A program made the position numbers and the translations under genes. A stretch of DNA of 64,000 nucleotides from Mucilaginibacter aquaedulcis (GTDB lineage: Bacteria; Bacteroidota; Bacteroidia; Sphingobacteriales; Sphingobacteriaceae). Below the pieces are notes generated by a model. That model was not told the origin of the DNA. It was given only the letters and a program-made list of their open reading frames with translations, and searched no databases. The DNA lies in assembly GCF_030409325.1 (NCBI RefSeq), contig NZ_JAUFPR010000001.1:124001-188000 (forward strand). The letters run 5' to 3'. Of this stretch, positions 41,301-49,338 are shown piece after piece; within the stretch, counting starts at the first letter, position 1; every line of letters begins with the position of its first letter.

Positions 41301-42152
41301 TTGAAAACACTTAAAATAGCGATCCAAAAATCGGGTCGGCTCAACGAAAAATCTGTTGAATTATTAAAAAATTGCGGCTTAAATTTTGAAAATTACAAAA
41401 GCTCGCTTATCTCCCCGGTATCAAACTTCCCTCTCGAGATCCTTTTTCTTCGTGATGACGATATTCCTGAATACGTTCAGGATGGCATTGCCGATCTGGG
41501 TATTGTAGGCGAAAACGTGATTCAGGAAACCGAAGCCGAGGTAAGCTACCTGCAGCGTTTGGGTTTCGGGAAATGTTCACTAAAAATTGCCGTACCAAAT
41601 AACAACGATATTCAAAGCCTTACCGATCTGAACGGAAAAGCTATAGCTACCACCTACCCGGTTATTTTGGGTAAATTCTTAAAAGAACAAGGCATACAAT
41701 CAGATATCCGTACCATCTCGGGATCGGTTGAAATTTCACCCGGCCTTGGCTTAAGTGATGCCATTTGCGATTTGGTTTCAACCGGCGGCACACTGAAAAG
41801 CAACGGGCTAAAACCATTTGCAGATGTAATGACCTCTGAAGCGGTATTGATCAGCTGTAAGGCTACCGAAGATAACGAACTGGTTAAGGAGCTGATACAA
41901 CGTGTACAATCTGTATTGCGCGCTAAAGAAACCAAGTATGTGGTGCTTAACGTTCATCAGGATAATCTGGAGGCGGTAACTGCTTTGCTGCCGGGCGTAA
42001 AAAGTCCGTCGGTAGTAAACCTGGCCGAGCCTGATTGGGTTGCCGTTCACACGGTTATCCCCGAGCGTGATTTCTGGGACAGGATAAGCCAGCTAAAACA
42101 AGCCGGCGCACAAGGCATTGTAGTAATGCCTATTGAGAAAATAATATTGTAG
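41301..42152 (+). CDS. hisG: ATP phosphoribosyltransferase, long form
   Basis: First enzyme of histidine synthesis: ATP plus PRPP to phosphoribosyl-ATP. 283 residues, the long (HisG-L) form with a C-terminal ACT-like regulatory domain (from about residue 205), hence direct feedback inhibition by histidine and no need for HisZ. The start is TTG at 41301, giving MKTLKIAIQKSGRLNEKS. Motifs: DLGIVGENVIQE and the PRPP loop SGSVEISPGLGLSDAICDLV. Preceded by the His-rich leader peptide; followed by a 165-bp gap holding a repeat element before hisD. Confidence 0.97.
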   Translation: MKTLKIAIQKSGRLNEKSVELLKNCGLNFENYKSSLISPVSNFPLEILFLRDDDIPEYVQDGIADLGIVGENVIQETEAEVSYLQRLGFGKCSLKIAVPNNNDIQSLTDLNGKAIATTYPVILGKFLKEQGIQSDIRTISGSVEISPGLGLSDAICDLVSTGGTLKSNGLKPFADVMTSEAVLISCKATEDNELVKELIQRVQSVLRAKETKYVVLNVHQDNLEAVTALLPGVKSPSVVNLAEPDWVAVHTVIPERDFWDRISQLKQAGAQGIVVMPIEKIIL

Positions 42153-42159
42153 GGAGCCG

Positions 42160-42250
42160 AGCCTCACCCAACCCTCTCCAAAGGAGAGGGCCTTAAAAAG
42201 CTCTTTTAATTTTAAGTCTCCCCCTTTTGGGGAGATTTAGAGGGCTTCTT
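42160..42250. repeat. CCCCCTAAAGGGGG-family element between hisG and hisD
   Basis: It begins AGCCTCACCCAACCCTCTCC, has stem-loops CCCTCTCCAAAGGAGAGGG and CTCCCCCTTTTGGGGAG, and ends TTTAGAGGGCTTCT. It is nearly the reverse complement of the element at 27508-27592. Both hairpins are transcribed within the operon and could act as processing or partial termination sites. Confidence 0.8.
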
Positions 42251-42317
42251 ACAAATGACTCCGGATTAATCCGGGGCAAACAATTAAATAAATAACTATC
42301 ATTAGAGGTATTAACCT

Positions 42318-43613
42318 ATGAAATTATTTAATTATTCAGAACTTACTGCAAATGATATACAAAAACTGGTTCAGCGTAATGTTGATCCGGCTAACGAGAT
42401 CCGCGGAATTGTTGAAGAGGTCATAGATCAGGTTCAGCAAAACGGCGACAGTGCCTTATATGACTATGCCAGCAAGTTTGACAAGGTTCAGCTCAGTAAC
42501 CTGTACCTTGATAAAGCCGACCTGGAAGAATTGGCCGAAAGCGTTTCGGCGGAGCAAAAAGAAGCGCTACAAACCGCTTACAACAACATCCATAAATTTC
42601 ACCGGGCACAGCTAAAAGCCGAAGATAAGGTAGAAACCATGCCCGGCGTAACCTGCTGGCGCGAACTCAGGCCCATTGAAAAGGTAGGTTTGTATATTCC
42701 CGGCGGTACGGCCGTTTTGCCAAGCACGTTTTTAATGCTCGGTATCCCCGCCCGCATTGCAGGTTGCCGCGAAATTGTAGTATGCTCACCTCCGCAAAAA
42801 AACGGAAAGGTAAATGCCTTTATAGCGTATGTATCCCTTTTGCTGGGCATCGAAAAAATATTTTTGATAGGCGGTGCACAAGCTATAGCAGCTATGGCTT
42901 ACGGTACCGAAAGCGTTACTAAGGTTGATAAAATATTTGGCCCGGGTAACCAGTTTGTAACCAAGGCTAAAACCATTATACAATCAACCACCACTACAGC
43001 TATTGATATGCCTGCTGGCCCATCGGAAGTATTGGTTATTGCTGATGAAAGCGCTACTCCGGCCTATATAGCTGCCGACTTACTGGCGCAGGCCGAACAT
43101 GGGATCGATAGTCAATCGGTTTTGGTTTGTACATCTGCCAAAATAGCACAGGAAACCATGGCCCAAGTTGAAAAACAGTTGCCTACGCTGCCCCGTGCAG
43201 AAATAGCTAAACTGGCAATCGATAACTCCTACATCGTGGTAACTTCCAACCTGGAACAGGCTATGGATTTCAGTAACGAATATGCTCCTGAGCACCTGAT
43301 ACTGGCTACCGAAAGATGGAAAGAGATTACCGGGTTCATCGTTAACGCGGGTTCTGTTTTCCTGGGTAATTTAACCCCTGAAAGCGCCGGTGATTATGCT
43401 TCAGGCACAAACCATACCCTGCCAACCAGCAGCTATGCCCGGGCTTACTCGGGTGTATCGGTTGATTCGTTTGTAAAAAAGATCACCTTCCAGCATATCA
43501 CCCGCGAGGGTATCCAGAACATTGGCCCAAGCGTTGAAATTCTGGCGGAACTGGAGGGACTGCATGCGCACAGGAACGCGGTAAGCATAAGAATTAGCCC
43601 CCCAACCCCCTAA
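42318..43613 (+). CDS. hisD: Histidinol dehydrogenase
   Basis: Oxidises histidinol to histidine in two NAD-dependent steps with a zinc ion. 431 residues, normal length. Signatures: GLYIPGGTAVLPSTFLM, DKIFGPGNQFVTKAK, DMPAGPSEVLVIADE, the Zn/substrate segment LLAQAEHGIDSQSV and NAGSVFLGNLTPESAGDYAS with TNHTLPTSSYAR. The last residues, ISPPTP and the TAA stop, are encoded by the left end of the repeat element at 43597, so the native C-terminus has been replaced or extended by a few residues. The core enzyme looks intact. Confidence 0.97.
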   Translation: MKLFNYSELTANDIQKLVQRNVDPANEIRGIVEEVIDQVQQNGDSALYDYASKFDKVQLSNLYLDKADLEELAESVSAEQKEALQTAYNNIHKFHRAQLKAEDKVETMPGVTCWRELRPIEKVGLYIPGGTAVLPSTFLMLGIPARIAGCREIVVCSPPQKNGKVNAFIAYVSLLLGIEKIFLIGGAQAIAAMAYGTESVTKVDKIFGPGNQFVTKAKTIIQSTTTTAIDMPAGPSEVLVIADESATPAYIAADLLAQAEHGIDSQSVLVCTSAKIAQETMAQVEKQLPTLPRAEIAKLAIDNSYIVVTSNLEQAMDFSNEYAPEHLILATERWKEITGFIVNAGSVFLGNLTPESAGDYASGTNHTLPTSSYARAYSGVSVDSFVKKITFQHITREGIQNIGPSVEILAELEGLHAHRNAVSIRISPPTP

Positions 43614-43740
43614 AGGGGGAGCAAGGGTGTTTAATAACCTAATTAAAGAATATTACAATGAGTGAAGATATAAATAAAGTACAAAGCCTATATAGCGGCC
43701 CTGACGGTAACTCGCCCTTTAGGGGGTTAGGGGGGCTTCT
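43597..43740. repeat. Paired CCCCCTAAAGGGGG element spanning the hisD end and hisC start
   Basis: The left end AGCCCCCCAACCCCCTAAAG (43597-43616, continuing GGGGAGC) is the reverse complement, nearly base for base, of the right end CGCCCTTTAGGGGGTTAGGG (43714-43733, continuing GGGCTT). The left end encodes the hisD stop; the right end lies inside hisC. The intervening 90 bp carry the hisC start codon. Folded as RNA, the hisC start would sit in the loop of a long GC-rich stem. Confidence 0.82.
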
Positions 43741-44764
43741 GCGCGAAAACATCAAAAACCTAACCCCATATTCTTCCGCGCGTGATGAGTACCAGGGCGA
43801 GGCCAGTGTTTTTCTGGATGCTAACGAAAATGCTTTCGGGTCGCCTTTAGATCAGCAATTTAACCGCTATCCAGATCCTTTACAGTACCAGTTAAAAAAA
43901 CGCATCACCGAAATTAAAGGCGTACCGCCACGCAATATTTTTATTGGCAACGGCAGCGATGAGGCTATCGATATACTTTTCCGCAGCTTTTGCAATCCGG
44001 GCGTGGATAATGTGATCATTGTTCCTCCTACCTATGGCATGTACCAGGTATCGGCCAATATTAATGATGTGGAGGCCCGCAAGGTTTTATTGACCGACGA
44101 TTACCAGCTTAACCTGGAGGGTATTGCCGAAGCTATTGATAAGAACACCAAATTGATCTTCATCTGCTCGCCCAATAACCCTACCGGCAACTCTATTAAC
44201 AGGGCCGATGTAGAAACCCTGCTGGCTAACTTTAACGGCCTCGTTATTGTTGACGAAGCCTATATCAACTTTAGCCGCCAGAAAACTTTTATTCAGGAAC
44301 TTACCGAATACGCCAACCTCGTGGTGTTGCAAACCCTGTCAAAAGCCTGGGGATTGGCTGGCCTGCGTGTAGGTATGGCATTTGCCAGCGAAGAGATCAT
44401 CGAAGTGATGAACAAGGTGAAACCACCTTACAATGTTAACGAGGCTTCGCAGCAACTGGCACTGGAAGCATTGGCCAATGTTGACCAGATTAACGCCTGG
44501 ATCAGGGAAACCCTTTTACAGCGCGACAGGCTGGTGCTTGAACTCAAAAACTTTGATTTTGTACTGGATATTTACCCTTCAGATGCTAACTTTATCCTCG
44601 TGAAAACAACCGATGCCAACAGCATCTATAACTTCCTGGTGGGCAAAGGCATCATTATCCGCAACCGCTCCAAAGTTGAACTTTGTGAAGGCTGCCTGCG
44701 CATTACCGTTGGCACTCCTGATGAAAATATCACTTTACTTGAAACCCTACAGAATTTTAAATGA
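43658..44764 (+). CDS. hisC: Histidinol-phosphate aminotransferase with element-derived N-terminus
   Basis: PLP enzyme converting imidazole-acetol phosphate to histidinol phosphate; 368 residues. The fold type I core is intact: [64 protein letters not shown] and the PLP Lys in [13 protein letters not shown]. Homologous chains normally start shortly before [19 protein letters not shown]. Here about 28 residues precede it, including [10 protein letters not shown] encoded by the right end of the repeat element. No alternative in-frame ATG lies between the element and the conserved sequence, so the extension is probably translated. The stop overlaps the hisB start (ATGA at 44761-44764). Confidence 0.96.
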   Translation: MSEDINKVQSLYSGPDGNSPFRGLGGLLRENIKNLTPYSSARDEYQGEASVFLDANENAFGSPLDQQFNRYPDPLQYQLKKRITEIKGVPPRNIFIGNGSDEAIDILFRSFCNPGVDNVIIVPPTYGMYQVSANINDVEARKVLLTDDYQLNLEGIAEAIDKNTKLIFICSPNNPTGNSINRADVETLLANFNGLVIVDEAYINFSRQKTFIQELTEYANLVVLQTLSKAWGLAGLRVGMAFASEEIIEVMNKVKPPYNVNEASQQLALEALANVDQINAWIRETLLQRDRLVLELKNFDFVLDIYPSDANFILVKTTDANSIYNFLVGKGIIIRNRSKVELCEGCLRITVGTPDENITLLETLQNFK

Positions 44765-45903
44765 GCAATCTACAGAAAATATTGTTTATTGACCGCGACG
44801 GAACGTTGATCAAAGAACCTGCTGATGAGCAGATAGATTCTTTTGAAAAGCTGGAATTTTATCCCGGTGCGCTAACTTATCTGCCTAAAATAGCCAAAGA
44901 GCTTGATTTTGAACTGGTGATGGTTACCAATCAAGATGGTTTAGGTACGGCATCATACCCGGAGGATACTTTTTGGCCGGTACATAACTTTATCCTCAAA
45001 ACATTTGAGGCCGAAGGTGTAAAGTTCGATAACATCATTATCGACCGTACCTTCCCGGCCGATAAGGCACCAACCCGCAAACCGGGCACAGCATTGCTTA
45101 CCCAATATCTGGATACAGAAAAGTATGACCTGCCAGGTTCATTCACCATTGGCGATCGTAAGAATGATGTGCTGCTGGCCCGTAACCTGGGCGCCAAAGC
45201 TATCTGGCTTAATAATAATTCAGGTTTAGGTGGCGGAGAGTTTACCGAGGCCGATCACATCGGCGATACCATTGCACTGGAAACTACCGACTGGCAAAAA
45301 ATATATGAATTTCTGAAACTGGGGCAACGCGTGGTTGAACACCGCCGTACTACTAAAGAGACTGACATTTATATCAAAATAAACCTTGATGGCACAGGAG
45401 AGTCGAAAGTATCAACCGGGTTGCACTTTTTTGACCACATGCTTGACCAAATTGCACGACACGGCAGTATTGATCTGGAAGTAGTAGCCAAAGGCGATCT
45501 GCATATTGACGAGCACCATACCATTGAAGATACAGGCATAGCCTTAGGCGAGATTTTTGCTACTGCATTAGGTAACAAAAAAGGCATTGAACGCTATGGT
45601 TTTTGTTTGCCGATGGATGACTGCCTGGCACAAGCTGCCATTGATTTTGGCGGCCGTAACTGGATAGTATGGGAAGCCGAATTTAACCGCGAAAAAGTGG
45701 GCGATGTACCTACAGAAATGTTTTACCATTTCTTTAAATCGTTCTCAGACGCGGCCAAATGCAACCTGAACATCAAAGCCGAAGGGCAAAATGAACATCA
45801 TAAAATTGAGGCCATATTTAAAGCCTTTGCCAAGGCAATAAAAATGTCGGTAAAGCGTGATGTAGATAAGATGGTTTTACCAAGTACTAAAGGGGTATTG
45901 TAG
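44761..45903 (+). CDS. hisB: Bifunctional histidinol-phosphatase / imidazoleglycerol-phosphate dehydratase
   Basis: 380 residues. The N-terminal HAD phosphatase (1-170) has the nucleophile pair Asp11/Asp13 in [19 protein letters not shown] and [12 protein letters not shown]. The C-terminal IGP dehydratase (about 190-380) has metal-binding [38 protein letters not shown] and [17 protein letters not shown]. In E. coli the phosphatase domain holds zinc through Cys/His residues; here the same segment reads [17 protein letters not shown] with no Cys, so the zinc loop is lost. Translation is coupled to hisC by a 4-bp overlap. Confidence 0.97.
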   Translation: MSNLQKILFIDRDGTLIKEPADEQIDSFEKLEFYPGALTYLPKIAKELDFELVMVTNQDGLGTASYPEDTFWPVHNFILKTFEAEGVKFDNIIIDRTFPADKAPTRKPGTALLTQYLDTEKYDLPGSFTIGDRKNDVLLARNLGAKAIWLNNNSGLGGGEFTEADHIGDTIALETTDWQKIYEFLKLGQRVVEHRRTTKETDIYIKINLDGTGESKVSTGLHFFDHMLDQIARHGSIDLEVVAKGDLHIDEHHTIEDTGIALGEIFATALGNKKGIERYGFCLPMDDCLAQAAIDFGGRNWIVWEAEFNREKVGDVPTEMFYHFFKSFSDAAKCNLNIKAEGQNEHHKIEAIFKAFAKAIKMSVKRDVDKMVLPSTKGVL

Positions 45904-46009
45904 ACCCCCTAACCCCCTAAAGGGGGAACTTTTGAATTACACAATGGACAGTAATCAGGCAAATAAAACAAGCCCTTCAAAGGCACCCCCTTCAGGGGGC
46001 GGGAGGGGC
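45904..46009. repeat. Paired CCCCCTAAAGGGGG element spanning the hisB end and hisH start
   Basis: The left end GACCCCCTAACCCCCTAAAG (then GGGGAAC) directly follows the hisB stop (45901-45903). The right end CACCCCCTTCAGGGGGCGGG (45984-46003, then AGGGGC) lies within hisH. The 50 bp between carry the hisH start codon. Confidence 0.8.
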
Positions 46010-46597
46010 ATCGGCATTATTCGATACGGCGCCGGTAATATCTTTTCGCTCACAGCAGCGTTAGACCGGCTGGGGATACCTTACGGAATGATCAACAAAG
46101 CCGGGGACTTTGATCTGTACGACCGTTATATTATCCCCGGTGTGGGCCACGCGGGTGCTGCCATGCGCAAGCTGGAGCAAACAGGTTTGGTACCCACTAT
46201 AAAAGCGCTTAACAAACCTACGTTGGGTATTTGTGTTGGCATGCAGCTGCTTACCTCCTATTCTGAAGAAGGCGACTCCAACCTGCTCAATATATTCCCG
46301 ATAAAAACGTTAAAGTTCAAGGAGAGCAGTACGCACAAAGTACCGCACACCGGCTGGAACCAGGTATTCCCCGAAAAGGAAAATCCCCTATTTAAAAATA
46401 TACCGTCGGGTTCACATTTTTACTTTGTACATTCATACTTTATTGAGTACGATAAAGAATACACTTTATTGGCCGCCAATTATAACAATGAATTTTCGGC
46501 ATCAATTTGGCATGATAACTTTTACGGAGTACAATTTCACCCTGAAAAATCAGGCGTGCACGGCGAAACATTGTTAACAAACTTTTCAAAAATATAA
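45944..46597 (+). CDS. hisH: Imidazole glycerol phosphate synthase, glutamine amidotransferase subunit, with element-derived N-terminus
   Basis: Class I glutaminase supplying ammonia to HisF; 217 residues from the ATG at 45944 (an in-frame TTG at 45932 is an alternative). The catalytic triad is visible: Cys in GICVGMQLL, His and Glu in VQFHPEKSG. The conserved start of the family corresponds to IGIIRYGAGNIFSL, where an initiator Met is expected just before IGII. Here that position is Gly, and the frame continues upstream through KAPPSGGGRG, encoded by the repeat end, to MDSNQANKTS. So insertion removed the original start and supplied a new one. hisA follows after 4 bp. Confidence 0.95.
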   Translation: MDSNQANKTSPSKAPPSGGGRGIGIIRYGAGNIFSLTAALDRLGIPYGMINKAGDFDLYDRYIIPGVGHAGAAMRKLEQTGLVPTIKALNKPTLGICVGMQLLTSYSEEGDSNLLNIFPIKTLKFKESSTHKVPHTGWNQVFPEKENPLFKNIPSGSHFYFVHSYFIEYDKEYTLLAANYNNEFSASIWHDNFYGVQFHPEKSGVHGETLLTNFSKI

Positions 46598-46601
46598 AGA
46601 C

Positions 46602-47351
46602 ATGTACATTATCCCTGCTATTGACATATTGAACAAAAAGGTAGTGCGTTTGCGTGAAGGCGATTATGGTCAGGTAACAGAATACGATGTTACGCTTGAA
46701 GAAATGATTGAGCGCTACCAGAGCAATGGTACCAATTTTATACATATCATAGATCTGAACGGCGCAAAAAATGATTTCAGCAATCAACAATACCTGTTTG
46801 ATGTGATCCGTAAAACCGATATGAAGGTTCAGTACGGAGGCGGTATCCGCAGTATTGATAAAGTAAAGGAACTGATAGACGCGGGCGTTCACCGCGTAAT
46901 TGTAGGTACTCAGGCGCTTACCAACCCTAACTTTTTACCTGAGCTTGGCAGTGAGATATGCGGTAAAGACAAATGCTCAGACCAGGTAGTTATCGCTATC
47001 GATGTTTTGGACGAGGTGATCAAATACTCCGGCTGGATGGAAAGTTCGCCAATTAAACTAAGAGATTACGTTGATAAGTGCCTTTCATTAGGCTTTTTCC
47101 GCTTTTTATGTACCGATATCAACAAAGATGGTAAACTGGGCGGCGCGGGCATCGAGCTTTACGAAAAACTGCTTGACCATTCACCATTCATTAAACTGAT
47201 TGCTTCGGGCGGTGTAAGTTCCATGAAAGATGTTGAACACCTGAGCCGCTTGAAAGTTGAATCGGTTGTGGTAGGCAAGGCTATTTACGAAGGCCACATC
47301 ACCATCGAAGACGTAAAAAACTGGAACCTGGACGCGCTGATCTCGATTTAG
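46602..47351 (+). CDS. hisA: ProFAR isomerase
   Basis: Phosphoribosylformimino-5-aminoimidazole carboxamide ribotide isomerase, a (beta/alpha)8 barrel of 249 residues. The catalytic Asp of strand 1 is in IIPAIDILNKKVVRLREGDY and the second Asp in VVIAIDVLDE. Phosphate-binding loops are YGGGIRSIDKV and IASGGVSSMKDV. DKCSDQVVIAI includes a small insertion relative to proteobacterial HisA. The start is 4 bp after hisH, so the pair is translated together. Its stop TAG is the last base pair before the DUF559-carrying element begins. Confidence 0.96.
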   Translation: MYIIPAIDILNKKVVRLREGDYGQVTEYDVTLEEMIERYQSNGTNFIHIIDLNGAKNDFSNQQYLFDVIRKTDMKVQYGGGIRSIDKVKELIDAGVHRVIVGTQALTNPNFLPELGSEICGKDKCSDQVVIAIDVLDEVIKYSGWMESSPIKLRDYVDKCLSLGFFRFLCTDINKDGKLGGAGIELYEKLLDHSPFIKLIASGGVSSMKDVEHLSRLKVESVVVGKAIYEGHITIEDVKNWNLDALISI

Positions 47352-47789
47352 GCCCCCCAGCCCCCTAAAGGGGGAGCTATTTGCATGCTTAACTTTCTGA
47401 TGAAAAAGAAAATGTTTTTTGGTGCTTCGGCACCAATTTTTAAAAATGCAGAAGCTTTACGTTACCGGATGACAGCCGCTGAAGAACTACTATGGGGGCA
47501 CCTGAAAGGAAGTCAATTAGGTGTTAAGTTCAGAAGGCAACATCCCTTAGGAATTTATATAGCCGACTTTTATTGTCATCAACATAAGTTGGTTATTGAG
47601 TTGGATGGCAGTATTCATAAAATCCCTGAAATAGTAATAGACGATTTAGAGCGACAGTCAAATTTAGAACTCGACGGCATCAAAGTGCTACGCTTTACAA
47701 ACGATCAAATATTCAACAATTTAAATAAAGTATTGGAAGATATAAATACGCAAATCAAAGGCACCCCCTTTAGGGGGCGGGGGGGGCTT
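47351..47789 (+). mobile_element. Candidate mobile element: inverted GC-rich ends enclosing a DUF559 endonuclease gene
   Basis: The left end GGCCCCCCAGCCCCCTAAAG (47351-47370, then GGGGAGC) and the right end CACCCCCTTTAGGGGGCGGG (47762-47781, then GGGGGCTT) are reverse complements apart from a few bases. They belong to the same family as the elements at 43597-43740 and 45904-46009. Those contain only 50-90 bp between the ends; this copy contains a complete DUF559 coding region. The simplest reading is one autonomous (nuclease-carrying) and two non-autonomous forms of the same element in one operon. Mobility is inference; no target-site duplication is obvious. Confidence 0.6.
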
Positions 47790-48539
47790 GCCAAGCGCAT
47801 CATCCCCTGCCTTGATGTTAAAGACGGCCGTACGGTGAAAGGCGTAAACTTTGTTGACCTGCGCGATGCCGGCGATCCGGTTGAACTGGCCTGGAACTAC
47901 TCGCGCCAGGGTGCCGACGAACTGGTTTTCCTGGATATTACCGCCACTGTTGAGCGCCGTAAAACCATGGTTGAACTGGTAAAGGCTGTTGCCCGCCAGA
48001 TCAACATTCCATTTACTATTGGTGGCGGTATCAACGAAATTGCCGATGCTAATGCCCTGCTTAATGCTGGTGCTGATAAAATATCCATTAACTCGGCTGC
48101 AGTACGTAACCCCGCCCTGATTGACGAATTGGCTAAAGCCTTTGGTGTTCAGTTTGTGGTGATAGCGGTTGATACCCGCAGCATGGGCGATAAAAATATA
48201 GTTCATCTGAATGGTGGTCGCCTGCCCACAGAGCGTGAAACATTGGAGTGGATACTGGAAGCCGAAAGCCGTGGCGCAGGTGAGATCCTGCTCACTTCTA
48301 TGGATCATGATGGTACCAAAAACGGATTCGATAATGGTTTGTTAAAAACAGTTAACGATGCTGTACATATTCCGGTTATAGCCTCGGGCGGCGCAGGCGC
48401 GGTACAGCATTTTGTTGATGTATTTGACAAAACTAATGTAGATGCAGCTTTGGCAGCCTCCGTATTTCACTATGGCGAAATACTGATCCCCGACTTAAAA
48501 ACTGTATTGAAAAGTAATAATATTGAGGTAAGGATATAA
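47385..48539 (+). CDS. hisF: DUF559 endonuclease-like domain fused in frame to HisF
   Basis: 384 residues. Residues 1-125 are a DUF559/Vsr-like domain: [51 protein letters not shown] (PD-(D/E)xK-type Asp and Glu) and [12 protein letters not shown] short element-encoded linker [10 protein letters not shown] leads into HisF from Leu135: [19 protein letters not shown], complete to the C-terminus, with the two catalytic Asp in PCLDV and VIAVDTRS. HisF normally starts MLAKRII; here the Met codon is replaced by GGG and no usable in-frame start lies before the catalytic Asp, so HisF must be made as a fusion. HisF forms IGP and AICAR from PRFAR using ammonia from HisH. Confidence 0.93.
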   Translation: MLNFLMKKKMFFGASAPIFKNAEALRYRMTAAEELLWGHLKGSQLGVKFRRQHPLGIYIADFYCHQHKLVIELDGSIHKIPEIVIDDLERQSNLELDGIKVLRFTNDQIFNNLNKVLEDINTQIKGTPFRGRGGLAKRIIPCLDVKDGRTVKGVNFVDLRDAGDPVELAWNYSRQGADELVFLDITATVERRKTMVELVKAVARQINIPFTIGGGINEIADANALLNAGADKISINSAAVRNPALIDELAKAFGVQFVVIAVDTRSMGDKNIVHLNGGRLPTERETLEWILEAESRGAGEILLTSMDHDGTKNGFDNGLLKTVNDAVHIPVIASGGAGAVQHFVDVFDKTNVDAALAASVFHYGEILIPDLKTVLKSNNIEVRI

Positions 48540-48542
48540 TTT

Positions 48543-48636
48543 GGAGCGGGGAGTGCGGTGCGGGGAGCGGGAATTGTGATTAATACACATTATTTCGTTT
48601 CCCGCACCACACACCCCGCTCTCCGCACTATCCCCC
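48543..48636. repeat. GC-rich imperfect inverted repeat between hisF and hisI
   Basis: The left arm GGAGCGGGGAGTGCGGTGCG (48543-48562, then GGGAGCGGGAA) pairs imperfectly with TTTCCCGCACCACACACCCC (48598-48617, then GCTCTCCGCACTA). It differs in sequence from the CCCCCTAAAGGGGG family but holds the same position in the operon. The frame upstream of hisI stays open through it. Confidence 0.7.
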
Positions 48637-48656
48637 CACCTCACAACCAACATAAA

Positions 48657-49244
48657 ATGAACATAGATTTCAACAAAACCGACGGACTGGTTCCGGTTAT
48701 TATACAGGATGAGCAAACCCTTGAGGTGCTCATGCTGGGTTATATGAACCAGGAAGCGTATGATAAAACCGTAAAGGAAAATATCGTTACCTTTTTTTCA
48801 CGCTCCAAAAACCGCTTGTGGACAAAAGGCGAAACCAGCAGCAATTTTCTGCATGTTAAAAACATCAGCATTGACTGCGATAACGATACCATCCTGATCA
48901 AGGTTAAGGCTGATGGCCCAACCTGCCACACCGGTTCGCGCAGCTGCTTTAAAACCGAATATAACCAGAACTTTATACTGGAGCTGGAGAACATCATTGC
49001 CGACAGGTATGAGAACCCGGTAGAAGGATCGTACGTGAACAAACTACGCAGCAAAGGGCTCAACAAAATAGCCCAGAAAGTTGGTGAAGAAGGCGTTGAA
49101 ACCGTGATAGCGGCTCTTGCCGAAACAGAAACAGACCTCATTAATGAATCGTCTGACCTAGTTTTTCACTTGCTGGTACTACTCCGTGAAAAAGGCCTCG
49201 ACCTTAAAACCATCGCTAAAAATTTAGAAGGAAGACATAAATAA
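48657..49244 (+). CDS. hisIE: Phosphoribosyl-AMP cyclohydrolase / phosphoribosyl-ATP pyrophosphatase
   Basis: Bifunctional protein of 195 residues from the ATG at 48657. An open frame begins at 48558, but the added residues come from the inverted repeat, and family members start at MNIDFNKTDGLVPVIIQD. The N-terminal PRA-CH domain has MLGYMNQEAYDKT, SRSKNRLWTKGETS and metal ligands in IDCDNDTILIKVKADGPTCH. The C-terminal PRA-PH domain has KVGEEGVETVIAALAE and the helical NESSDLVFHLLVLLREKG. It carries out steps 2 and 3 of the pathway and is the last his gene; a repeat follows. Confidence 0.96.
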   Translation: MNIDFNKTDGLVPVIIQDEQTLEVLMLGYMNQEAYDKTVKENIVTFFSRSKNRLWTKGETSSNFLHVKNISIDCDNDTILIKVKADGPTCHTGSRSCFKTEYNQNFILELENIIADRYENPVEGSYVNKLRSKGLNKIAQKVGEEGVETVIAALAETETDLINESSDLVFHLLVLLREKGLDLKTIAKNLEGRHK

Positions 49245-49247
49245 GCT

Positions 49248-49334
49248 TAGTTCATGGTTTATAGATAATAGTTCATAGTAAAACTTTGATCACTAATTTT
49301 CTATCTATGATCCATGAACCATTAACCATGAACT
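49248..49334. repeat. Inverted repeat, AGTTCATGGTTCATAG family, copy 1
   Basis: The left arm AGTTCATGGTTTATAGATAA (from 49249) pairs with CTATCTATGATCCATGAACC...ATGAACT (49301-49334). Both arms consist of near-repeats of the word GTTCATAG. Located at the end of the his operon; a second member lies at 53842-53937. Confidence 0.7.
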
Positions 49335-49338
49335 AAAA

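Noticed and set aside
47774..47789. The DUF559-HisF fusion as a simple sequencing error in the G-run
   Set aside because: A base miscount in the run of eight G could alter the frame, but in no frame does a start codon precede LAKRII; the TTG at 47788 is out of frame with HisF. So an error would leave HisF without any start. Confirmation by reads is still worthwhile.
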